Origin: Lojkania enalia
Lineage: Eukaryota > Ascomycota > Dothideomycetes > Pleosporales
NCBI GenBank assembly: GCA_010094045.1
Contig: ML986652.1
Coordinates: 1 to 45,113, forward strand
DNA length: 45,113 bases
Direction: 5' to 3'
Both the position numbers and the translations under genes were made by a program. Below the pieces are notes generated by a model, which saw only the letters and a list, made by a program, of their open reading frames with translations, had not been told where the DNA came from and did not search any database. This document shows positions 36,247 through 43,632 of the stretch, one piece after another (the stretch's first letter is position 1; the number at the start of each line of letters is the position of its first letter).

Positions 36247-37155
36247 TTATGAAAATAGTTCTGTGAGAAATAGTAGTACCCAGGCATATTCGTTCCGATA
36301 CGGCTCCAAAATTTTCTCGATCCAGTCACTCCAGTCATCCTTCCATGCCCCGCACCCGAAAAGCGCTCTTGAGTACTCCCAGTAGCTTGGATACCATCCA
36401 GCAAACTCCCAGTCGATGATCACGAGCTCTAGGTCTGTCGAGGCCCACTGGACTAGGCCATTCTCTGTTGTTGCCGGAGGCTTCCGGAACATGACGTTCT
36501 TCCGCTGGAAATCCGCATGCGTGAAGACTGGAGCGTGGTTCTGGAAGACATCCTTGAAGGCGCGCGAGAAGTGCTGCGTCTTGTGTTTAGAATGACCTTC
36601 ACTGGCGTATCTAGCGATCATAGCCTCATTCAGGTCTGACTCGGTATCGAATGGTCCATTGAATGACGTTGAATCATCCCCAGAGTCGAAAAGTGAATCC
36701 GTCAATCCACAACGACCAAAGCTGCAGTATCCTCCAGGCGATTCCAACCTCCGCATCTCTTCGAAGACATGGCGGAGCTTCGAAGCTACCGCCTCTTTTT
36801 CTGTTTGACCAATTTTCAACCAAAGAGAAGCCAGGGAGGGACCTCTGATGCGCTCCATAACGATGTATCTGTATGTGTCGTTGTCGGTTCCTGGCTTCTG
36901 GTACAACGCATAGATACGGGGTACAGGAATGGTTGATGAGTGTTGGAGGAAAAGCATAGTCTGTCCCTCTTGTAAATTGACAAATGCGCCATATTTGACA
37001 ATGAAGTGGTCGCCAACTCCGACGACTTTGCCGGACGCCCCCGACATACGCTCATTGAGGATTTCTGTCGCAGATTCGATCTCTTCCGCCGTGGGCAACG
37101 CAGAAGGAAGGCTTGCTTCGTCGACAAAGTATGGTAGGGTGAAAGAGGCCATCAT
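36247..37155 (-). CDS. Phosphotransferase enzyme family protein (APH/choline-kinase fold)
   Basis: A 302-residue uninterrupted protein. The N-lobe has the ATP-binding Lys54 (FIVKYG) and the alpha-C Glu63 (EGQTMLFL). A hinge (YIVMERIRG) lies at about 97-105. The C-lobe carries the catalytic loop THADFQRKNVMF with His213, Asp215 and Asn220, and the metal-binding Asp248 in IIDWEFAGWYP, followed by YWEY (258-261). All residues needed for phosphoryl transfer are present and the length is normal for the fungal members. Substrate unknown: relatives phosphorylate small alcohols or are uncharacterised, and the name does not imply antibiotic resistance. The ATG lies about 75 bp behind a TATAAA. No introns are seen. 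It is the only clearly intact gene in the window. Confidence 0.9.
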   Translation of the reverse strand: MMASFTLPYFVDEASLPSALPTAEEIESATEILNERMSGASGKVVGVGDHFIVKYGAFVNLQEGQTMLFLQHSSTIPVPRIYALYQKPGTDNDTYRYIVMERIRGPSLASLWLKIGQTEKEAVASKLRHVFEEMRRLESPGGYCSFGRCGLTDSLFDSGDDSTSFNGPFDTESDLNEAMIARYASEGHSKHKTQHFSRAFKDVFQNHAPVFTHADFQRKNVMFRKPPATTENGLVQWASTDLELVIIDWEFAGWYPSYWEYSRALFGCGAWKDDWSDWIEKILEPYRNEYAWVLLFLTELFS

Positions 37156-37230
37156 AGCGGCTGTCGAAGAAAGCTAAGGTGTCAAATTGGCGCAATTGAT
37201 AGGTTTGTGGTTGGGGTATTTCCAACGGGA

Positions 37231-37236
37231 TTTATA
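37231..37236 (-). promoter_or_regulatory. TATA box of the phosphotransferase gene
   Basis: The minus strand reads GTGTCTATAAATCCCG, a good TATA element 75-80 bp upstream of the start codon, leaving a 5' untranslated region of about 40-50 bases. It sits in unmutated GC-balanced sequence. Confidence 0.55.
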
Positions 37237-37610
37237 GACACCGCACTAGCGTCTTACATCAGCAAGTGCACGTACCCACCAAATGCACGTTTTCCGCATG
37301 ATCACCACCCACAAAAATGAGGCTGTAGAGCTTAATATATATTGTAAAATCACCAGATTTTTTTAGAGTAGTACTTAGACAAGCTTAGGAATTAATCCTG
37401 GCGTCTGATTAGCTACCTAAGGCGCTTAGGGAGGCGGGATTTGACGGGTGCGCGTTAAGGGGCTAGTTACGACCACAAAATTGCAAAACCACACAAATCT
37501 CCAGCAGCAGGAGGTTGAGGTGCGAACACCCGGAGATCGCGGGACAGGCGAGCACCCCGCGCTAGATCACGTGACTAGAATAGATACCTATTACTTTAAA
37601 ACTAAAACAC

Positions 37611-37904
37611 TTATCGCTCTCGCTTACTTATAGCCTTCTTTAACTGATAGCGCGCACGCTGATTCTCCTCCTTCCTCATCCTCGCCTCCTCCGCCTGTGC
37701 TGGCGTGTTGCGCGGCCGCCCGCGCGGCGCCCCAGAACCCTTCCTCCGCTTCCTCTCGCGCCTTAGGAGGGTACACATCCTACCGCTCACCTGACACTCC
37801 GCACACTGGCTCCTTACGTCCTTACACGGCCTTAAGTCCTAACGGTACATCCGGCAGGCACGTTGGCGTTGACGATCAGGCGCGCCTATGCGAGTAATAG
37901 GCAT
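37611..37904 (-). pseudogene. Small Zn(II)2Cys6 zinc-cluster protein, inactivated by two point changes
   Basis: A 97-codon frame from ATG (MPITRIG) to TAA with one internal TAG at codon 22. Residues 17-44 fit the fungal binuclear cluster spacing C-x2-C-x6-C-x6-C-x2-C-x6-C: Cys17, (Tyr20), Cys27, Cys34, Cys37 and Cys44. The second ligand is Tyr (TAC), one G->A from Cys, and the TAG lies between ligands two and three. A basic arm (RRERKRRK) and a charged tail follow. Such clusters normally bind CGG-type DNA half-sites, but this protein is far shorter than ordinary Zn2Cys6 regulators (usually 500 residues or more) and has no fungal transcription-factor middle domain. Both lesions are RIP-type transitions. 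Confidence 0.62.
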
Positions 37905-38823
37905 CTTATAGCGGCGTAAATGAGCTATCTAGGGTGCAAAAATGCTACACTACAATAATAACACCAGAAAATTAGTCCGTATAGGCTATATTAAGTAACT
38001 ATACAGCCTTAACTTATAATATGAAGGTGACCCTTACTCATCTAAGCATCTGTTACGCTTGCTAATAGGATGGTAGCGATTCACGTTTTCAGTATATTTT
38101 TTGGTGGTGAAAACGAATACTTGGCATTGCCAAGAGTCGCAGACGTTATGCATACGACAAACGTAAGACGTTAGCCACGATGCCAAGACCGGTACGACAG
38201 ACACAGGGCAACCCGCGCCATGTCCACCTGCTGACCAACAGTCTCGACAGCCGCAACTCCTTCATGCTAGACATGTATATTAGAGATAAATCGGTTAAGA
38301 AGATCAGTGGTCAAATGTTCTGCCCTAAAACCCTTAGATCCAAAAGAAGCGCCATTCAGTATGCTAACCTTCACTTCAGCCTCGTCTTCCAAGGTTTTCT
38401 GTCGAGACCTTTCCAAGCATTGGATCATAATGACTTCGCTACCTCCTGCGCTGTGCCTCTTACTCAATGTCAGGACTGGATAATCCCATTCGCAACTGTT
38501 ACGAACCTTACTTTGGCGCGCGCGATAAATCATAGTTGCCTGCGGCACAGCACGCCGACCGCAGCACGCTCTCGACGTACCAAGCCGCAGTGTAGATGAC
38601 AAAGTTCATCTATGAGCCTGAAGCAGACGCAAATAGCGCTTCCTGGCGGCAACTCGAACATCTTCCTGTGTCAGTTTGAGTATTATCATTACTGAATACT
38701 TTCACTGGCTACGATCGCATGAATTTCGGACAGTAGTGTTATATGCCCGCGTTTATCGAATCCTGGTGGTTGGATACAATGTCATCAGCGGTAAAAGAAA
38801 ACCCGAGAGAGCTCAAGAACGAA
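37905..38823. other. Intergenic or decayed sequence, no gene supported
   Basis: Mixed composition. Around 38180-38600 both strands have open frames (139 codons plus, 111 codons minus). The minus reading is somewhat more protein-like towards its end (SKGFRAEHLTTDLLNRF) but lacks an ATG and matches nothing I know. The right end contains the promoter of the next gene. Confidence 0.4.
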
Positions 38824-38830
38824 TATAAAA
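38824..38830 (+). promoter_or_regulatory. Possible TATA box
   Basis: GAATATAAAAGCC, a strong TATA-like match about 195 bp upstream of the inferred start of the plus-strand frame at 39022. It stands in GC-balanced sequence, where such a word is not expected from RIP alone. Confidence 0.4.
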
Positions 38831-39021
38831 GCCTTCGAAGCTGGGTAACACTGAATTAAAGCAAACATACAATTCTCGGAACATTTCACACAAGACTCGT
38901 ACAATTATCGCCGCCGCAGCATTTCCCATTCGTAAAGTCTCCTACCATTTTTTCCACATCGTCTAAAGCTAATATAATCTAGCTCCGATATCAGTTTTTC
39001 GCCTTTCTCGTCGCCTTTATC

Positions 39022-39396
39022 ATATCGTACAACGTGTACCTCAGAGAACATGTCGGTGGAGCCCGTAACCACCACGTCATCTTCGTCCAAACCGAATCAA
39101 ACGGAGGTGGGTTTATTTTCCAGGTTGCCGGAAACATTCAGCAAGGGATGGCGTTCGACCACAAGCGGGCCAAGCCCTCTGAAGAATCAGAGACCTGCCT
39201 TGGCCAGGAGAAGATCGGGAAGGTCACGAAAGCCAATTTCTATAGAATCCAATCTATCGTCGAGACGCTACCACCACCGCCCAAACAATTCAACGGACCA
39301 AAACGTATCAATCCAAGTGTACCCCTCCGACGCTGCCAGGAATGGACCGCCGATGCAATTCAGCTGTTGAAAGATGAAGGTGTCTTGGAGACTTAG
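39022..39396 (+). CDS. Small fungal protein of unknown function, start codon apparently lost
   Basis: The frame encodes about 124 residues and ends in TAG. It contains VYLREHVGG, RNHHVIFVQTES, a glycine turn, FQVAGNIQQGM, KQFNGPKRI and LRRCQEWT, then ends EGVLET. I recall fungal hypothetical proteins with this pattern (LREH.GG..NH..IFVE...LRRCQEWT) but cannot name a family or function. They begin only a few residues before the first motif. Here that position reads ATA-TCG-TAC-AAC-GTG-TAC, so ATG->ATA (a RIP-type change) is the simplest explanation. The frame stays open upstream to 38983 without an ATG, so a spliced start cannot be excluded. Confidence 0.5.
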   Translation: MSYNVYLREHVGGARNHHVIFVQTESNGGGFIFQVAGNIQQGMAFDHKRAKPSEESETCLGQEKIGKVTKANFYRIQSIVETLPPPPKQFNGPKRINPSVPLRRCQEWTADAIQLLKDEGVLET

Positions 39397-39399
39397 GAT

Positions 39400-40238
39400 G
39401 CTGGTGACAGCAATGGGTCCCAATTTCTGGATAGATTGTCGCGCTTTGCGTATCATGTGCATGCACTCATTCGAATTTTAAAGTGTAGTTCTCGGTATCT
39501 AAAGTCTAAATCAACAATTTGTTGCCATGCAATATTTGAAGTTCACGAGCCTGTTAGTTCCAACGAACTGTGGATATGTGAAGGCACCAAGTACTACTTT
39601 GATAAAAAAGGCATGGATGCGAAGATCATATGCTCTGTTTCGTCATTCACTTGTTGTGGTGCCGCGTAAGATTGTTGTGTAGGCTCATTTTCTTCGTAAG
39701 ATAAACCCCTCACTTGTCAGCCACATTACCAAAATATCCAAAAACGGGAAGTCAATTCACAGATGATGATTACAAGCCAATTAGATCTAGATATTCAAGC
39801 ACTGGTATCTAATATGATTTCTTTTTGTAAGCTGATCGAAACTGTGCAGAGGCTGGCCGCTAGTGTGACCGGAGACGTTTGTATCAAGAGAGTTACATTG
39901 CGTAGAATTTGGCAGTGGAACAGACAGGGTTGCCAAGACTCTACAAACTGGCGACCATGTGATCCGTATGAATAGATCTACCGTACCACTCTCAAGTACC
40001 GCATGTTGCGTAACACCAGGTCTAAATTACATGGTGGCTAAGCAAGCCAGCAGCCATGAAGAAATTGCCCTGTCCCTAGATGTCGTAAGCAAAGCAGGAT
40101 ACAAAATATATACCCGTATTCGAACACCTCTAATCAACCCTTCACCAATACCCCCGAACTCAGTCTCTCTATCCATATATCCATCCGTCCCTCTACCCGT
40201 CGAGCCTGAGATTGCTGGTCTTGCTGTACGCACCAAGT
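39400..40238. other. Intergenic region, no gene supported
   Basis: Short frames of 64-77 codons occur on both strands without recognisable features, and a 112-codon plus-strand frame runs over the end of the neighbouring minus-strand gene. 40100-40210 is pyrimidine-rich (CTCTCTATCCATATATCC). It probably includes 3' untranslated sequences of both converging genes. Confidence 0.45.
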
Positions 40239-41102
40239 TTAACTTGCCGGGCTCAACTTCGAATTGCGCACGGGCTCCCGCTTTTGCTTCTCCTTGACGT
40301 CCTGCTCCTCGACCTGCGGAGACCGAGATTGAGTGCGGTCCCTATCTTTAATCATATTCTTGTCTTTGTCCAGCTCGACAGTCTCTTTCTCTTCTTCTCT
40401 ATGTTCGGAGGCTTCTTTCTGCACAGTCTGCAAACGGCGATACTTGCGCTCATCAAATTGCGACGGCGTAACATCTTCAAAGGAGCCGAAGGAGCCGGAC
40501 CCAAATTGGAGCTTGATAGAGTATCGGCCGTGGTAGGTCTGGGCATTCAGTTGCGGCTTTACTTTTGCGGGTTTATCGTCAGAATCCTGCATTATGTCAA
40601 AGTCCTCGTCTTTAGATTGACGGGGCGCAATGCCAGGGTCGGAATGCGAATAGCTGCGATTCACCTGTGGGGTAGGGTGAGCGGGAAGTCGAGCGGAAAG
40701 TCAAGCGGGAAGGGGTCGAGCGAATGCGCCCCAGGGTTCGGCGCCAGCGGATATGCGGCGGAAGATAGTATCTTTGGGTTTGCGGGTACGGTAGCCTAGC
40801 TGACTGCCTGCTGAGATGGGAATCGGATCGCGGCGCCAGGCGTTGGTCAGTATAGAGGGAAGAGGAGAGCCAGGAGGCGTTGCACGGATAGCAGTAGTGG
40901 AAAATTGGCCAAGGCGAGTGGTAGACGGATACTCAAAGACGTTACGAACGCGATCTACATCGGGGGTCATGCCTTGGAGTTGAGGGCCAGAGCCGGGTAT
41001 GACCGCATTTGAATAAAGTTGAGGGTCTTCAAGATCGGGGAGAGAGCCGGGGAAGACCGCATTGGGGGGGGGGGGGGGGCAGCCCAAGGAAGTCGTAACC
41101 AT
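40239..41102 (-). pseudogene. Hypothetical protein, 287 codons with one premature TGA
   Basis: What looks like two minus-strand frames is one: the first (133 codons from ATG) ends in TGA at 40701-40703, and the same frame continues without another stop for 153 codons to TAA. The TGA lies in an imperfect 12-base tandem repeat (unit CGACTTCCCGCT, reading RLPA), where the sister units have CGA, so CGA->TGA is the likely lesion. The N-terminal half is Pro/Ser-rich with a five-Pro run encoded by 16 consecutive C. The C-terminal half is charged (ASEHREEEKE; KDKNMIKDRDR), possibly a coiled coil. No domain recognised. A TTATAA word lies about 50 bp upstream. Confidence 0.45.
41064..41079. repeat. Homopolymer of 16 G (C on the coding strand)
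   Basis: Encodes most of a Pro run near the start of the minus-strand frame. A length change not divisible by three would move the N-terminal frame, so the consensus length here deserves care. Confidence 0.9.
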
Positions 41103-41240
41103 GGCGCCAGGGCCTTAGTCATATGCAGCCACGAGTCAATCTTCGGGGTTATAAAGAGGAGTAACTACATTAATTAATAGCGAGTACTAGAGGCTAGCTC
41201 TATATATACGTATAACTCTAATCTATATATAATAAAAATC
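41103..41240. other. Short spacer with TA-rich patch
   Basis: Contains a RIP-like TA-rich patch (about 41170-41240) immediately before the LINE fragment, and a TATA-like word for the minus-strand gene near 41149. Nothing else seen. Confidence 0.4.
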
Positions 41241-42200
41241 GTGGGACGGTTCAATCATCCCTCTAGTGACTGTAACTTCTTTTACCCAAATTTACATTCA
41301 GACCCGCGCTGGGATTTTTCTACCTGAAGAAAGGTCCCAGTCAGATGACGCAAGTGCCATTAATGGCCATGTAGGCGCCGCCGCGATAGTATTGGATCAG
41401 GCGCAAGAGGGATGCAGTATAAGGAGAATGGAATACATGGGCAAATCAACCACCTCAAACATCTACACAGCAGAGCTCAGAGGAATAGGGATGGCGTTCC
41501 AGATAGCATTGGACATACACGCGTCGACAAACACCCCCAGCGGCTGCATTGTCTTCACAGACAACTAAGCCGCCATCCGAGCGATAGCGAACCCTAAGAC
41601 CTAGTCAGGACAATACATCCTAATCACAGCCATATAAGCACTAGATGAGCTCCGTCAGCGAGGATGGAAGGTCTAGATCCGATAGATCCCAGCACACGAG
41701 AAAATACTCGGCAGCGACTTTACCGACGAAGCAGCTAAGGAAGCCACTAGCTAAAACTCAAGCTGTGAACTGCTACCTGAACCAGACTTACTCCGGATCC
41801 TGACAGCAACCACAAAACCCACTATCCGGCAGAGGATGAGAAAGGAATAGGATGAAGTATGGCAGGAGGCCAAGCACGGCAGGTAGCTGTATAGGCTGGG
41901 CGTAAACCGGGGTAAAGGAATCCTTAAGATGCATATCAGAACTCCTAGAGCGATTAGCTCGATTATTACGCAAACGTACACGGGTAAGATCGGACTGCGC
42001 GTATATCTCTACTCTATTAATAAAGCGGATACTGATAAATACTAATACGGACTCGGGAAACAGACTATGCAGTACGTACTCCTGGAATGCCGGAACTGGA
42101 TAAAGGAACGACAAGAGATGTGGGCAGGCAAGTAACCATGCGCAGACGTCAAGAAAGTTCTCTATAATCCGTTAATAGCAGTATAAGAGTATAAGCAGCC
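41241..42200 (+). pseudogene. Tad1-like LINE, ORF2 C-terminus (RNase H and zinc-finger end), 5' truncated
   Basis: From about 41266 the frame reads as a LINE-type RNase H: an INGHVGAAAIVLD block, the catalytic Glu in YTAELRGI (codon 41473), the Asp in IVFTDN (codon 41560), then, past stops, DELRQRGWKV, a broken IRWIPAHE (TAG for Trp) and FTDEAAKEA near 41720-41746. Further on are the KIGLRVYL and MQYVLLECRNW blocks of the Tad1-clade C-terminus (near 41985-42095). Reverse transcriptase and endonuclease are absent; 5' truncation is usual for LINE insertions. Stops are TAA/TAG at expected Gln or Trp, so RIP was mild. Confidence 0.82.
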
Positions 42201-42524
42201 AAGATGATGTTGAGGACAGGACTGCTCGGACAATTCCAGGCAGTCTTATCCACAGTATAATAACATGCAATAACGTGAACGAGTGTATATTATTAAACAG
42301 AAGGCGAGGAGGGCTAGAAAAGGCCCGACAAGATCAGAGACACAGAAAGCTTATTAAGACTGCTGCCGTAGGTATAGATTGAACTCAGCCGATGCAAGTG
42401 GAGGGAAGCAACTCTTGAAGGGGGCGGCTTAGTCTTCTTAGCGGAGGGCGGAGGGACACCTGTATTTATAGTATTAGTCGTACGCTGCATAGCCGCCACA
42501 GGGCGGCTAGGACAGCCTATGAAC
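42201..42524 (+). other. Probable 3' untranslated region of the LINE fragment
   Basis: GC-balanced, with no long frame on the plus strand in the LINE register. A 73-codon minus-strand frame has no recognisable features. The segment runs into the tandem ATCAATCA tail. Confidence 0.4.
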
Positions 42525-42584
42525 CAATAAATCAATCATCAATCAATCAATCATCAATCAGTCAGTCATCAATCAATTAATCAA
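42525..42584. repeat. Tandem short repeat (ATCAATCA type)
   Basis: About 60 bp of imperfect 4- and 7-base units (AATC, ATCAATC, GTCA variants). It sits at the expected 3' end of the LINE fragment, where several LINE clades carry simple-repeat tails instead of poly(A). It could also be an unrelated microsatellite. Confidence 0.75.
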
Positions 42585-43630
42585 GGTCCCAGTCAGATTC
42601 CTCTTCCTGGAGGGGCGTCCTAGTCGAAAAAAACAGCACACACAGCTCAGAACAAATTTTTAAAAACGCGTGATTTTGTTAGAACATAGTAACAATCCTG
42701 TATCCTGAAGGGTAATTACGCCTTTTAACACGTGAAAAACACGTTCTTTAGGGGAGATGGCGCCCAGATAGCCGCAGGTAAACAACGGACCCAAACACAT
42801 TAACGAGCATACTACGTACCATAGAGAAGCATACAACCAACTACAGGCAGCGGGCAAAAGTAGGCAGAACTAAGTACCCTAGATAGTAGTACAGGCGTAC
42901 GTCGCATCAACCGTTATATTAATAGGCAAGGTATTACGACAGCCTCCGCTGAGCAAGATCCTCTAATACATCCAAGACGCCGCTAAATGCATGCAGAACA
43001 TCTAAAGAGACATTACAGTAATTAAATGCTCAACAGGACTTAGCACCGCCCCTATAAATACAATCAACTTTAGCGGAGGTAGGACCCAAGCCGCCTTATA
43101 GGCCTAAATAGCAGCACAGGCCCAGACCTCCCAGCTCCTACCACTACCAGTCCCCCGCGATACACCTACTCACAGTACCAACAATATAGTAACAGTATAT
43201 AGCGACCGAGTTGTTACAGTAAAGCTTAAAGATTATAGCATCGCCTAGTAATACCATGCGCAGCCGCCTGCCTAGGTTAAATACTAGGTAGAGACAGCAA
43301 TCCACAATAATAGAGCTATGAGATTAATAAAGGTGGTTGCGGTATACTAACTTAAAAGCGGGGATATATAGATATTCATAGGTAGTATAGTAGAAAGTAC
43401 TTAACTAAAATAGTATATAGGATAGATTAGAGGTCTAGAAGAATATACTAAGCTAGTTATCCTAATATATAGAGTTATTACTTATAGTATCTTAACTAAC
43501 TCTATTAATACTAAAGACTAGGAAGTAACTATTTAATAGATATTTATAAATAACTATATAATAATATTTAAAGTAAAATTTTCCTATATAAAATAGTTTA
43601 TTATAAAATTAATATTTAAGTAACGTATTC
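42585..43630 (+). pseudogene. Tad1-like LINE, 5' region and ORF1, cut by a Fot1-like element
   Basis: After a 5' region, a frame opens at ATG 42757 (MAPR) and continues, with stops at expected Trp/Gln, through VVQAYVASTVILIGKVLRQPP, a Ser/Thr/Pro-rich linker and TVKLKDYSIA. The block LKSGDIQIF (TAG for Gln) and the following GLEEYTKLVI-YRVITYSI blocks are typical of the nucleic-acid-binding Gag-like ORF1 of Tad1 elements. The reading ends near 43620, where the inverted Fot1-like element begins at TA. Mutation load rises sharply from left to right. The rest of the LINE should lie beyond the window. Confidence 0.75.
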
Positions 43631-43632
43631 TA

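Noticed and set aside
36929..37177. 82-codon plus-strand open frame
   Set aside because: It is antisense to the N-terminal part of the intact phosphotransferase gene; no protein-like features of its own. The frames at 36663-36848 (plus), 36816-37127 (minus) and 36189-36404 (minus) are also shadows.
37565..37576. CACGTG E-box as a regulatory site
   Set aside because: It lies just downstream of the stop of the zinc-cluster pseudogene and about 410 bp upstream of the kinase gene. A single palindromic hexamer is too weak to claim.
38180..38599. 139-codon plus-strand and 111-codon minus-strand frames over the same region
   Set aside because: Neither has a recognisable motif, and the minus-strand one lacks an ATG. 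A possible 36-base intron joining minus-strand frames is shorter than normal fungal introns.
38905..39090. 61-codon minus-strand frame, acidic/basic
   Set aside because: It overlaps the start of the better supported plus-strand small gene and its likely 5' untranslated region; no motif.
39050..39370. 106-codon plus-strand frame, Ser/Arg-rich
   Set aside because: It is the +1 shadow of the 124-codon frame, which has clearly more conserved-looking motifs.
40212..40799. 195-codon plus-strand open frame, rich in Leu and Ser
   Set aside because: It is antisense to the charged C-terminal half of the 287-codon minus-strand gene. Its hydrophobic look is the complement of Glu/Lys-rich codons, and it has no family resemblance.
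34647..43300. Starship-type giant mobile element or captain tyrosine recombinase
   Set aside because: No tyrosine-recombinase/DUF3435-like frame was seen on either strand, and no matching ends around the island.
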